Below are positions 1 through 11,284 of a stretch of DNA of 64,000 bases, piece by piece. The first letter of the stretch is position 1. Each line of letters starts with the position of its first letter. The stretch spans positions 62,001-126,000 of the forward strand of contig WBMZ01008648.1 in NCBI GenBank assembly GCA_013400975.1, in the 5' to 3' direction. Position numbers and translations under genes: made by a program. Source of the stretch: Atrichornis clamosus (lineage: Eukaryota > Chordata > Aves > Passeriformes > Menuridae). The notes under the pieces are model-generated. The model searched no databases, had not been told where the DNA came from, and worked only from the letters and a program-made list of their open reading frames with translations.

Positions 1-2944
1 CTACAGATTAAAAAAAAAATGCAAGCCAGTCTCATTAAACAAGCCGAAGATACACTAATATTTCTAATTGTATCCCAAATGAACCAGTTAATATCTATTA
101 AGCATGCAGTCAATATTTAACTGGTCAGTACAGGACACACTATTTGGACGAGGGGAGGCAAAAGTACAACAGCTTTGAGGTGGTTTCCTTAAAACACAAA
201 TAGACACTGACAATATTGGTGTTGTCAGGGTAGTTTCATTCTTAGCAGCAAACCAAACACCTCTGAAAGATTTAATCTATTTAAAGTAACAGTCTACACA
301 GAATACCCTCTTCACCACTCTGGAATAACCCTAATGTACACCACCAGTATTTCTATTATAATAGCACCATGCAAGACACAAAATTCTATTTTAACCTACA
401 TCCTTTCTCAGAAGTTTGGGACGAAGAGTGGAACCAAAATATTCCTGCTTACCCTCCCAATGACAACAGTGATACAAACATAGAAAGGTTAGACCGGGAG
501 CTTCAAGTAGTGATATGTGAGATAGAAGAACCTTTCCCCATCAACACAACTGTTTGGGGTGCCATGAGCAGCTGTTTGTGCAGCACACTACTGAATCAGT
601 TATGAACTCTAAAACCTTGGGGTTTTTTATCAGCTGTACCAGCAAGAGAGCACAAACGAATACTGAACCACACAACAGCAGCATAAGGAAGGCAAAGACA
701 GGGAATGACCAGATATGAAAATGGGACATTCTGTTAGCAGACGAATAATCCTAGAACTCTTCAACCTGCTTGTGAAATCACATGCTAAGGGTGTACTGCA
801 AGCACACAACTTGTACTTTGCCCCTAGCCACTTATTCTTGCCCAAATACCATTCCTTCCTTTATGCCAGCACAAATATTTGCGTGACCATGGAGTTAACT
901 ATACCAGGGAACCAATCCAGCGGAGACTAAATTGGCAAAAACAACTGGTTAGTCAGAGATTCTCTCATCCAGCAGAAAGCCTGCGAGTGCCAGCAAAAGG
1001 GAGAGAAGTGTGCAGGCTGTGTGAGACAGGAGGCTGTGAAACCTCTTCACCATCAGCCTACGCTTAGACTGACTGTGAAACTACAACCTAAGGTTTCATG
1101 GCTTAGGTTATGTTTTCTTATTGGTGAAAGTGCTGATGGTGTTTGAGACCTCAGGGCAACTACAAGGGGAGACTCAACCCTGAGTTCCTGCGTCCTCCAC
1201 TTACGCTAGAGCTTTACGGGTCCTTCTCCTCGCACCTTGCCTCCCATCTCAACACTGCGTCCTCAGATGTGGGACACAAACAGTCATATGGCAAACAAGT
1301 CTCGGGAACTAATCTAACTCAAAACCAGATAATCTACAAAGTCCTTTTGGGGGAGAGAGAGAGAGAAAGCTTCCAACTGGATCTGTTCCTCTAGCAGTTC
1401 CTCACACAGTAACCCAAACACCATAATTACACAACACACAGTGCAAGAATAAGTAATGAATACTCTTCCTAACTTACTGAAAAAATACTCAAGAGTACTC
1501 AGAACACCACAGCCTACACAACTTTCTGGAAAGAAGGTACCAACTTGTAACAATTTCACCTAACCTTATCTTAGCAAACCTTCAAAACAGTGAGTGCACC
1601 TCAGTTAGAATTAGATCTTATTTGGCAGAGAGGCAGAATAGAGGGACCATTCTGTCATGGAGAGTTATGTTCTCCTCCACAACTGCTCTTTCTAAAGAGG
1701 TTACTGAGCATCTTAAAGTTTTAGCTATGTAATAGCTCTTCATTCCAAACAGAACAGGTAAATAAAGCTCGTGTTCCAAACTGAAACACAACAACAGCTG
1801 TCAATCTTTGTCTCTGACTGGGTCCATATTTGATCTGTGTTAATAAGATCCAGAACACTACAAGGAACGGGAAAAAGATCAATCACAAATCTGACTACTT
1901 TACTCACTTGGCAGATTTGCTACTAATTCAACATTCCTCCTGCCCTACATTAGCTTTGCTTAATGAATACAAAAAATTGAGATAAGCATTTAAATAAAGT
2001 CTGTGAAATAGACAACTTTTAACAGCAAGTTATGCTACTGTACATCTTTATATCAGTAAAAAAGCAATTAAAGGGAACAGCTCTTCTCAAAGAGTTTCAA
2101 TTTCCTGCCCCTCTTCTTTAAATAGTGTCTTAATGTAAGTTCAGAGCACACAGTGGCAATTTGGAAGTTGGAGTTTCTCATCAAGCACATGCCATGAAAG
2201 TATTTGAAATGTACTTGAAGCAACAGGTCACACTCTGTGTGTTGGAGATGAGTTCAATTTGGAATTCTTGTATTATGACTTTGGACAAGCCATATCCCAA
2301 TCTTCAGAATAAATGAATGAGTGAAATTCTGAAAGTTCCAAAATGAAGCACACAACTCACAATCATCACATTTTTGTGTTCTTAACCTACCTTCCTGTGA
2401 ATCAATGCTTTACTCATTCTCCAATGGTTCAACTTTGTTTTTAGAAAAATTTATCATTTTCACATATATACAGAAATTCATTTAACACTCAAAATGACTG
2501 AAGACATATAGAAGAATTAGATCTAATTTCAAGATTGTGTTTTAGGACAACTGCAACACTTACAGTTGCACATTGAAATAGCAAAGCCTGAGAAGAGAAA
2601 GCAGTAGTGTGTTCAACACTTGCCCAATGCTCTGGAAGTAATTATACCTTGTATATGAAGTAATTATGCAAAGCAGTTAATATTTTGTAATACACCAAGT
2701 GGCAACACAGTCCAAGAGGAATTAGCATAGAACTGAGGTAAGCACCTTGACCCTTTTGACCACAGTTGCACACAGTGATGTAGGTAAGGCTCTTATCTTT
2801 GACCAGCCTCACGCACTTCCCAAGCAGGAGCCCGGTCTTATTTCTGGCAAGGACATGTAAAGCTGTGTTTTAGAAACACTTCAAGAACATAGAAGTTGTC
2901 ACCCATACAAACACAATTTAGATTCCCTGAAAATACATAAAGCC

Positions 2945-3030
2945 AACACCTGAGCTAGCCTTATGCAATATATTACAACCTACTGTCAGCTTCCGTGGGG
3001 TGTAAAATGGCAATAACACATTTGAATGAG
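2945..3030 (+). repeat. MIR-like SINE remnant
   Basis: The segment around 2990-3020 reads TGTAAAATGGCAATAACAC after a CAGCTTCC stretch. This matches the end of the CORE/MIR SINE core (cctcAGTTTCC...TGTAAAATGGGnATAATAAC) in sense orientation. Only the 3' half is recognisable and it is heavily diverged, so the call is moderate. Confidence 0.4.
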
Positions 3031-4136
3031 CAGTAACAAAAGCACCACTTGGAGTGTGCTCATGAAACGTTTGTGCTTGGCCACAACTACCTTATGCTAC
3101 CTCTTAATATATACATCAGCTTGTAATATTTGCCTATTTGATGGATTACTCCAGCTGAATATTCAAACAAGAGAACAACGTATCTATGTACATGAGATAA
3201 CAGAGCGTAATACTTTTAAAGACGCTTATCTCCCATATTAAATTACATGGCTCAAAGACTATAACCCTTTTTATTCCTTATTAATACCAGTAACTTTCTG
3301 GAAGTTTTTTAAGGGAAGGAGGAAAGCCCTAAGAAATAAGTGCTGTTACAAGTGCTTGGCAGACACAGCCATGCCTGGCTGCAGAGCTAAATGCCATGTT
3401 CAAATCCAGTCTTCTTCGTATTGCCAAGACAGTTTCTTCTCTCTCTCAGTTCTCTGGTAACCAGAGAGAGGACAAATCCTTACAAGGCTGAAGATCATCA
3501 TCATCATCCTACTTGTAATAATAATACAAAATGCTGTTCTTAAAGCAGTTATCACCTGGACACCTCTTTAGCAGCAACAGGAGGATAATTCATGCAGTGA
3601 GGGTTAACTGTCCCTTACATAAAACCATGGTACTGTTCACTGCTCTGAACATCTTGCTTATGCAAACCAAAATAAATTTTAAATATAAAGAAAACTAAAT
3701 GACCCCGCAACTGAAGCAAGGGAGTTTACAGGAGATTCAGAGAGCAATGGACAAATGTTAGACAGTCATTTACCCTTTTGCTGGATCTATTATATGATGG
3801 ATCATTTACAATAATACCTGCTATTACTGAACCAGCAAATAGCATTTCATTAAAGAGCTCAATAGTCTAGGTGGACAAATGCATGAACCACAAGAAAATT
3901 GCCTGTAAACAAGAACAATTACAGGCACATTAAAAAAAGAAAGCAGTTAGGCTAGAGGATTTAAAACCCCCAGCTAAGTATATATCAGATCCTGACTATC
4001 TGCTGGGCAAACGAGTATTCTACAAGCAAAGAGCAACCAAAAGTCAACTGTAAGGCGTGTAATTGTAGGGTAAATGACTGCTATGCATTTATCACATCAG
4101 TATCTTGCAGACATAGCATGAGGTAGCAGACAACAA

Positions 4137-4262
4137 CATGAGACTGGAAGGCAGAAAATCCAGAGTTTTAACTGTTACCAGCAAAATGTGACTTGGTTTA
4201 CACAACAGAATTATCTTATTAGCTTTCCTCATCTATGACGTGGGAGTGAAGTGCAAGGTCTA
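4137..4262 (+). repeat. MIR-like (CORE-SINE) remnant
   Basis: The order of motifs follows the MIR/amniote CORE-SINE consensus in sense orientation: GAGACTGGAAG near 4140, an AATCCAGAGTTTTAACTGTTACC stretch near 4157-4180, AATGTGACTTGG at about 4185-4196, and TTTCCTCATCTATGACGTGG near 4224-4243. The copy is old, with many substitutions. It lies in CLINT1 intron 1. Confidence 0.55.
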
Positions 4263-7200
4263 ATTTACATGCTTTAGGCTACAACAGCAAGAAATTGCAA
4301 TGACAATCGAAGCAGTAATTCATTCTATTTTACCAATAATTTACCCTCCTCTTTACAGATTGTACAATTAGAAGCATTAAAAAACCCATGCTGTTTATCA
4401 ACCAGAACCTCTCCCCTACCCAGCTGTATTGGAGCCAATGGCAACAGCTCCTTAATCCTTCCTTTTTCGCAAACACTAAAAATCCTTTCTCCTTGCATAG
4501 ATGTAGCATCAGAATAAATAATAGAGGACCCAAGTGCCTAACTCTACAAATAAATTTTAAAGTGTTATAATGCTTCCATATTACAATCAGTTCTAAACGA
4601 GACTATTTGCTCTCCATTTAAAAAGAAATTAAACTATTACATACTGGGGCAATTCATCAAGCTTGCAAAGTGTATGGAAACAGCTCTGTAACGCTTCAAC
4701 TCCCACTCTACAACATAAGGGAGTGCAAATACATTCCTGCTGTGTCACTAGGAAGGTGTGGCTAAGAGCAGTACTAGAAAAGCACTTAGAACTCAGTTAG
4801 GTGGACAAAACTGAACTGGAAAGAGCACGGAAAAAACAGGAGGATGGCAGCTGTCATATTTCTAGTACTGGCAAGAAATTCACAGGCTCTCTCCTCTTCT
4901 TTTAAGTATATATCCCAGAAGCTCAAAAAGTCACTCACAATGACCTGACTCACCTTAACTAATGCAAATGAACATCTGGATAATATTGTCCTAAGTATAC
5001 ATACAGGTCTGTCACCCTCACCCAATTTTTCATGAGACTGTTTCTTATCCTTACGTGTGTGGAAAGGTCCTTAAAAGGAGCTCTCTCACATTATGGTCAT
5101 ACATGCAGAAGATCACAAAAGCTAAGAACGGCAAAGGAATTTTAAAGAAAGTGTCTGTGAAGTCTCACCACACTGTTACACAAGCACCAATCTGACCTCA
5201 AAGGGTCCAAAGGTCTTCCATCCTGCTTCCTGCACGTTCTGCATGTCTGTGACAGAAACCAGTCAGCAAAAATGTTAAGTTACCATGACATCTTATATTA
5301 AGAGAGAAATTATAGAAATGAGGAGTCCAACTAGCCTTGTTAACTATACACATACAAACACTCTGTTCTGCTTTCAGCTAAACCCCACTGTGCAGGTTAA
5401 CAACATGCAGGAACATTTCAGCAACATACAAATCAGGAGATTCTGCTTCAAGAGGAAATTCAACAGAACTAAAGAGGGATGATGGCCTGGCTTTTGAACT
5501 TGGACACAAGGCCAAGGTAAAACCTGTTTTAATAGCGTTTCTTAATATTCCTTGTTTTCTTTTGGAAAAGCCATAGGAGTTCTTTGTAGAACTCCCCATG
5601 AAATCTCACAAGGGCAGACAAAACATAGCATACACTTGTCCAATAAGATTTAAAAATGAAGTTAACAAGTTGCATAACACTCTGGAGTTCCACAGCCAGG
5701 ACTCCTGAACTATATCTCTGTGACTGCAATACCTTTTGCCACTTCTGTTATCATACAGTAGGGAGAAACTTGGTTAAGGCCCTTGGTGGTCTGATTATCA
5801 AAGTACAGACACACCTATACCAATAAAAATACGACACCTTGTATAAACTGCTTCTACACAGTACCAGGCAGCCTGTAGACCCTTAGTCTCATGCAGCTCA
5901 CAGCAGTCAATGCAACACTTGGCCTCAAGTTTCATCACAACTACAGGACTGTTTCAGAGCAGGCATGGGGTAACCTGAACCCTCTGCTGTGGGTGCCACA
6001 GAATATCTGGGACTATTGTCAGCAGATCATCCAGAGACAAAGCTGCTAATCCCATCGTGCAGCAGAGCAGTGGGAGAGCTGGAGACCAGAATACTTCCCA
6101 CCTGCCAAATGTTCTTGGAGCTCACACTCCCACCAGCCAGCTCAAGTCTGTGACATGTGCCTCTGTGTTCTGTCACAGGAACGCTGTTTTGCAGCTCGGC
6201 AGGTCACAGGAACTGGCCACCTCCTGCCTCCAGTGCTGAGACAACACATTTACACTGCAGCCCTCACCTAAGTCTATGACAAAACAGAATGGAACAAGAA
6301 ATCCATTACATTGCCTCAGGAGTGACTCAGAACTGCCACCTGACTCACTAACTTTGCACCAAGCACCACCCTGGCCCTGAGCCATCAGAAACCTCTGCCA
6401 TTTAAACAGAGTTTACTGTCCTAGAGCCAACAAGCTGAGCACAGAGGACTGCATTTATTTTCCTACTGTTTTGTTTACTTTTCAATTCAGTTTTAAATTA
6501 CTGGGGAAAAAGAACCCATACAAGTGAACACCAAAAAAAAAAAGTAAAAAGCTGCCTTCTAAAGTTAATTTATTCACACAATAATGTGAAATAGTTTACT
6601 CCCGAAAGAAGTAAGAATATGTAAACCTGCACCTTCTAAACTACAAGCTATCCAGAAATTCAACAAATTCAATATAATTCCACACATTTGAAGAACTCTT
6701 GAACACCACGCAGCACCCATAAAGAAATTGGAGGGTAGAAGAATTTTGACAGTTATTTTGAAATTGCAAGAATAAACCTTATGATAAGTAGATTTCACCA
6801 GGTACAGACAGGTTTTATAAGTTATTTGATTTAAACTGCAAATTTATTCACAATGCCCAGTCAGACACAAGGTAATACTGTTCAGTCAAAACTAATCAAG
6901 GTACTTAATATCTAAGGGAGGGAGTTGTATTGGCATCAAAAAACAACGAAGTTAACAAAAGGGGAACAAAACACATAAGAAAAGTATTTCATCTCATCCT
7001 AGAACAGTAAATCTAATAATCTACCAGTCTTTCTCCTAAAAGTCAAATACAACAGGACTACACTCAGTATCTAAAAGAACTGTCTCATGAACAACAGGAT
7101 GCAGATCCATACTCTGGAGTTACTACAAAACACTACCATAAAAGTAAGAGGTGATTGTAGAGTGAAGAGAACTACAAAGCAGAATTAACCTGATAAACTT

Positions 7201-8161
7201 CATTGCTCAATTTCAATAATGTTGAAAAAACAAAGACTAAATACAAGTTTGACTTTCTCTTATGTATTTTGCAGTTGTTACCTTATTCCTAGGTTCTAAG
7301 ACTTTGATGAATGTTAATAGGTTACCATTTTAACTTGGGTTTTTGCTGTTAAAGTAACACACAGCTATTTATCATCACTTATTGAACTCTCACACATCAA
7401 AAAAATCTGAAAGTCCTCCACGCTGAAATACCTGACCTAACCAAGCTCTCAGCCACCGAAGCACAAATAAGGCTAAAAAAATAAAACCCAGATGAGTAAA
7501 TTGAAACTCTAAGATAAGTATCAGCTGAATATGGAACCAAGATGCAAAGCTCACAACCACTACAAAGCTATCAAAGTTTGAACTAGGAAAATGTTGAGCT
7601 TTTTGCACATTTTCAAAATCCTCATATAATCATATTTCTTTTTTAAGGAAAGAAAGGCAGTTTCTTGTTAAAAGTTCAGTATGTTGCTGCCACAGCATCA
7701 GCTGTTATTTATGAGGCAGATTATATCATTTAGCTTCCTCTGCAGATAATTTTGTAAGTCATGGCCTCAAGACAGAAGACATTATGACAAATCTGCACCA
7801 CACACAATGGGACTATTGATCTTGATGTCTCTAAATACTATTTACTCTGCAGGCTCCACTTTCCTCCTGCCCCTCCTACCCTTTTTTTTTTAACAATCTG
7901 CTTTATTTGGATAATGCTATTCCCAGAAACTGAAGATTATTTAAAAAACACTTTTTATTATTTGAAATATTCACTTCTTGCACCTGTTCTGGCAATAGAA
8001 TGTGTCTTTTCCAATCCAGATTTTGATGTACTGTTTGGTTTAATACCTTATATGGTTAGAAGTAAACATTTTAAAAACAGTGACAGTATTATAATGCTAC
8101 AGTGATCAATAATCCTACACACAAAAAAGAACACAAGTAAAACTTAGAAAAACTGGATTAC

Positions 8162-8181
8162 CCTGAAAGCATGCTTTCAGG
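8162..8181. repeat. Perfect 20-bp palindrome
   Basis: CCTGAAAGCATGCTTTCAGG is its own reverse complement with no spacer and ends abruptly on both sides. It is in CLINT1 intron 1 and is not within an element I recognise. It could be a cruciform-prone sequence or a dimeric protein site; function is unknown. Confidence 0.85.
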
Positions 8182-8639
8182 TCCTGGAACTCAAGACAGG
8201 CCTATTTGGATTGTACTACTAAATACCTTATTTGTCATATTATTAAAACTACTTTAGCAAGGGCTGACTTTGCACACAAGAAGCCATAAAAAGTAAACAA
8301 TCTCTTCAGGACAAGTCTTATTCAGAGAGGTTTTTAAACATCATCCAAGTCTTGACCTATAAAAGTCTCAGTCTGGTATACAGAACTGTGAGCAAAATAG
8401 TTGATTATCATGAATAAGCTGACATTTCTCTTCAGTTTGCCATCTTTAAGCCTATACATCAAGCAGGCCACTTTCAAAACTATTTGGAGAAACGAAAATT
8501 AAAAAAAGTTTAAAACTGAACCCCAACTTTGAAAGACTTTTGACTTCTAAGGCCAGGTACAACGGTTTGTCACATAATATCATTTGGTATAAGCAAGTCT
8601 TCCAATCTCCAGCCAGTTATTCCTCTAAGCACTCCACAA

Positions 8640-8735
8640 TTCATAGAACCACAGAATGGTCTGGATTGGGAATTATCTTTAAAGACCATCTAGGCCAACT
8701 CCCTGCCATGAGCAGGGACATCTTCAACCAGATCA
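8640..8735 (-). mobile_element. CR1 LINE 3' end fragment (first of an abutting pair)
   Basis: On the plus strand it reads TCATAGAACCACAGAATGG followed by a GGATTGGGAATTATC...CATCTAGGCCAACTCCCTGCCATGAGCAGGGACATCTTC pattern. This is the antisense of the avian CR1 3' end, whose terminus carries ATTCTATGA repeats. The copy is heavily 5'-truncated, as is usual for CR1, and stops where the second CR1 begins at about 8736. Confidence 0.9.
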
Positions 8736-9046
8736 CAGAATCGCTGGGGGTGGAAGGGACCTCTGGAGAACATCCAGTTCAACCTCCTGCTAAAGCAGGT
8801 TCACCTGGAGCAGGTTGCACAGGATCACATCCAGCCAGGTTTTGAATATCTCCAGAGAAGGAGACTCCACAACCTCTCTCAGCAACCTGTTCCAATACCC
8901 TGTTACCCTGAAAGTAAAGAAGCTTTTCCTCGTATTCAGACAGAACTTCTGTGTTTCAGTTTGTGTCCACTGCCCCTTGTCCTGTCATTGGGCACCACTG
9001 AAAAGAGTGATGGAAAAGTGCTTCAAGTCTGTCCCTAAATATTTAT
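8736..9046 (-). mobile_element. CR1 LINE 3' fragment of a second subfamily, abutting the first
   Basis: A new CR1 3' terminus begins at CACAGAATCGC. It continues with the antisense CR1 landmarks GGAAGGGACCTCTGG, CAACCTCCTGCTAAAGCAGG, TTTTGAATATCTCCAG and ACAACCTCTCTCAGCAACC, then TGTTTCAGTTTGTGTCCACTGCCCCTTGTCCTGTC with a trailing GGGCACCACTGAAAAGAG. It is 5'-truncated at about 9046. Its wording differs from the neighbouring fragment, so it is a different subfamily and insertion rather than a tandem duplication. It has no coding capacity. Confidence 0.93.
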
Positions 9047-9950
9047 TATTTAAGGAGGCATAATATAATCTTAGCTATGTTCTCCACCGTATCAATTTTT
9101 TCTCATGCCAAAAATGAAGGAGTGGCTGACACACGTAATAATAACGTCATGCTCTCAATCTGCAACACAGTGATCGCGATAACCAAGTGTGTAAACAAGT
9201 TTTCAGTGGAAGGAGGTTCTAGTCACGGAAACAAACTTGTAAATATCTGAGCTATTTAAATGTTCAAGGGGTGGAAACGAACATTTCACTCCTCTACTGT
9301 GCTCCACCTCTGAAAGGCCCGGGGTGGCGAGTCATCACAATTGCAGTAAGGAACCTGTCCTCAGGGAGAAGGGAAACACTTAAGAGAGCATGTGGTGACT
9401 CTGGAAGCTTTCTGAAAACGTGCAGGTGGCTCTTTACTCCCCTCCTGTTTTGAGTGACTTGTCTGTTTCCTCCTCAGGGGCTTAAGGGCCACGTTAGGAG
9501 CCAAACCAGCAGACACAGATTCCAAGGGCTCGTACAGCAAAACAGGCACACACACCCCGGGACCCTGGCAGAGGCGGGGGCACCCAAAGCAGAAGCGCTG
9601 ATCACCAAGAGCTGGAAGGGCCCAGATACGCCCGAGAGGGGCGGGAAAGCAGCCAGCCATAATGGAAAGGCCACAGACTACCTGAAAAACAGCCCCTGCC
9701 TGCCTGCAGCCCCAAAGGAGCCACAAAGCCACACCGGCAGGACACGCAGGGGCCACCCCGGGCCGTCACCCTAGGACAGGGACGGAGGCCGAGAGGGGCA
9801 ACAGGGCCGGGGTCAGCCGGGCACTGAGGGGGTGTGAGGCCGCCACCTCAGCAGGGGAGGGGCCGCGGCCATGTTGGGGGGGGCGGGGGGAGCGCGGGCC
9901 CGGCTGAGGGGCCACGGCTGAGCCGCCCCCGGCCCCCCGCCCGCGCCCCG

Positions 9951-9960
9951 CCGTACTCAC
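9951..9960 (-). other. CLINT1: CLINT1 exon 1 splice donor
   Basis: Immediately after the coding exon the minus strand reads GC|GTGAGTACGG, a near-consensus U1 5' splice site (GTGAGT). It splits the alanine codon after its second base (phase 2), so the next exon supplies the third base. This fixes the right boundary of intron 1. Confidence 0.88.
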
Positions 9961-10001
9961 GCCTTGTCCACCAGCTCCCGCACTTTCCACATGTTCAGCA
10001 T
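9961..10001 (-). CDS. CLINT1: CLINT1 (epsinR) first coding exon, partial gene
   Basis: Read on the minus strand, an ATG at 10001-9999 opens MLNMWKVRELVDK plus the first two bases (GC) of an alanine codon. The exon then ends at a GTGAGTACGG donor. This N-terminus is the start of the ENTH domain of clathrin interactor 1 (epsinR, enthoprotin), as I recall the family. CLINT1 is a phosphoinositide-binding adaptor that links clathrin, AP-1 and SNAREs such as Vti1b in trans-Golgi and endosome traffic. Only helix 0 and the beginning of helix 1 are here; the rest of the ENTH domain and the clathrin/AP-1-binding tail lie beyond the left edge. The start has a G at -3 (GCGCCATGC). An upstream in-frame opening exists, but it is GC-rich and unlike CLINT1, so this ATG is preferred. 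Recognition of the peptide is strong; exon boundaries follow from the donor. Confidence 0.92.
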
Positions 10002-10114
10002 GGCGCCGACCGCCCGGAGACCTGCCCGGCCCCGCTCCCTCCGCCGCCGGCCCCAGGAGGCCCCGCTCGCCGCGCTCCGGCCGCCGCCGCCTCCGCCAAG
10101 CCAGGGACGCGGCG

Positions 10115-10265
10115 CCGCTCCCGGAAATGAAGGATCGGGCGGCCGAGCGGACTGCTGGGAGATGGAGTTCCGGGTCGCCGGGCCGGGCGCGGAGCCTGCG
10201 GGGAGCCGCGGGGCCTGCCGGGAGTGGTAGTTCGCCGCTGTGCGCGCGGGGCCTGCCGGGAACGA
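10115..10265 (-). promoter_or_regulatory. CLINT1: CLINT1 proximal promoter with ETS-like and tandem ZNF143/SBS-like sites
   Basis: Between roughly 115 and 260 bases upstream of the ATG there is an ETS-like CCGGAAAT at about 10129-10136 and an inverted ETS-like TTCCGGGT at about 10168-10175. Two elements resemble the vertebrate promoter motif GCATGCTGGGAATTGTAGT (ZNF143/Staf SBS). One is at 10213-10232, reading GCCTGCCGGGAGTGGTAGTT. A second, weaker one is at 10151-10169, reading ACTGCTGGGAGATGGAGTT. A third half-copy, GCCTGCCGGGA, is at 10251-10261. No TATA box is visible, so initiation is probably dispersed. The transcription start is not determinable by eye; the 5' UTR probably begins within this block. 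Confidence 0.6.
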
Positions 10266-10286
10266 GGGGACGCAGGCACGGCCTGA

Positions 10287-10306
10287 GGGGCGGTGGGCGG
10301 GGCGGG
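10287..10306. promoter_or_regulatory. Tandem GC boxes (Sp/KLF-type) upstream of CLINT1
   Basis: GGGGCGG at 10287-10293 is followed by the overlapping pair GGGCGGGGCGGG at 10295-10306. These are canonical Sp1/KLF sites at the outer edge of the CLINT1 CpG island, about 290-305 bases from the ATG. They are a usual component of TATA-less island promoters. Confidence 0.55.
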
Positions 10307-11150
10307 ATGCCATGGGGCGGTGAGGGATGGGGCTCGGCAGAGTGTGTGCTGAGGGCTCCGCGGGCGCTCTCACATGGCGGGGGCATCGAAGGGTTGTGCC
10401 CGTCTGAGCCCCGCTCTCACACCCCTGCAGCATCCAGCCTTGACCTACAGCCAGCGAGGCACAGGAGGGAAAAGGGCTGTGAAATAGGTGGTTAAAGTCA
10501 AAACTCATGTCGGACTCGTGGTTTTATACCTTGCTTTAAGTGCGAGGGACTCATTTAAAACCAGCATTCTGTCCTTGTGGTTGCCCATTTGCTTATTACG
10601 GTCTGGAGTGAATTTCCACTGGAATTTCCAGATCTCTCCTGCACCCAAGACCCAGATTTCAGAAGGAAATTGCTCACTGGAAAGCAGAGGGAAGGATGTG
10701 CCATGTGAGCTGCCCCACAATCCACTGAGGCACTGTACATGCAGGAACCTTGTCTGCACTTCCTGAGAAAGGCCAAGGTGATTGACAAACCCGAAGGAAC
10801 AATCACGTACATTAAAGCTGCCTCAGGAGAATATTGACTGTTTTAACACACTTGCCAACAGGCATTACAAGACAATTCTCAAATATTGTCCATGCAGGTA
10901 TTGAACAGGAATCATGGCTACAACGAAAACAGTGAAGTCATCAAAGTGATTTTATAATCAGGATTATAAGACAGTTTCATTATATACATTTACTTTTGTT
11001 TTCTAACAAATTGTGTTTAATGTAAATGTTGAATGACCAGTCATAATGGGGAAATTTTCATCTCGGGAGAAGTGGAAGTCTGTTGGCCATTTCTTTGTAC
11101 AGCACAGGACATGAACAGAGTGCCCAGGTATTATAGTTAGTCCATAATAT

Positions 11151-11284
11151 CATAGTATCGTAGAAGAGAATGCCAGAATAGTTTGGGTTGGAAGAGACTT
11201 TTAAAGATCATCCTTTGCCAACCCCTGTCATGGGCAGGGACATCTTCCACTAGCCCACGTTTCTCCAAGCCCCGTGCAACTTGA
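11151..11284 (-). mobile_element. CR1 LINE 3' end fragment
   Basis: The plus strand shows the antisense CR1 3' terminus. It runs from CATAGTATCGTAGAAGAGAATG through AGTTTGGGTTGGAAGAGAC, GATCATCCTTTGCCAACCCC and CATGGGCAGGGACATCTTCC to CACTAGCCCACG near 11260. It is 5'-truncated to about 130 bp and has no coding content. Confidence 0.92.

Larger units (their letters stand above)
1..9960 (-). other. CLINT1: CLINT1 intron 1 (partial, at least 10 kb)
   Basis: This stretch follows the CLINT1 donor on the minus strand. I looked for the next exon, which should encode the ENTH continuation with a conserved NDDPWGPSG segment, and did not find it, so the intron runs past base 1. The body is AT-rich and non-coding, and the short open frames in it show no codon-like pattern or recognisable domain. 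Contents I can name are two MIR-like SINE remnants (about 2.95-3.03 and 4.14-4.26 kb), a (GA)n tract at 1349-1368, an ATC triplet run near 3.49-3.51 kb, a perfect 20-bp palindrome at 8162-8181, and an abutting pair of CR1 fragments at 8.64-9.05 kb. Between these I see nothing distinctive. From about 9.3 kb rightward the GC content climbs into the CpG-island shore. Confidence 0.85.
9540..10420. promoter_or_regulatory. CLINT1: CpG island over the CLINT1 promoter and exon 1
   Basis: GC content and CpG density rise sharply here compared with the AT-rich flanks and are highest from about 9830 to 10320. The island spans the CLINT1 start codon and extends a few hundred bases on both sides, as expected for a housekeeping promoter. 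A G-run-rich segment lies at about 9854-9900 on the plus strand, so the CLINT1 transcript is C-rich there and any G-quadruplex would form on the template DNA strand. Long open frames on both strands inside the island (up to 206 codons) are explained by the scarcity of AT-rich stop codons and are not called as genes. Limits are by eye. Confidence 0.85.

Noticed and set aside
9766..10386. 206-codon minus-strand open frame and overlapping 183-, 122-, 98- and 94-codon frames
   Set aside because: They lie in the CpG island, where stop codons are rare. Composition is Pro/Arg/Gly/Ala-rich on every frame with no domain. Only the short CLINT1 start embedded in the 9957-10508 frame is real.
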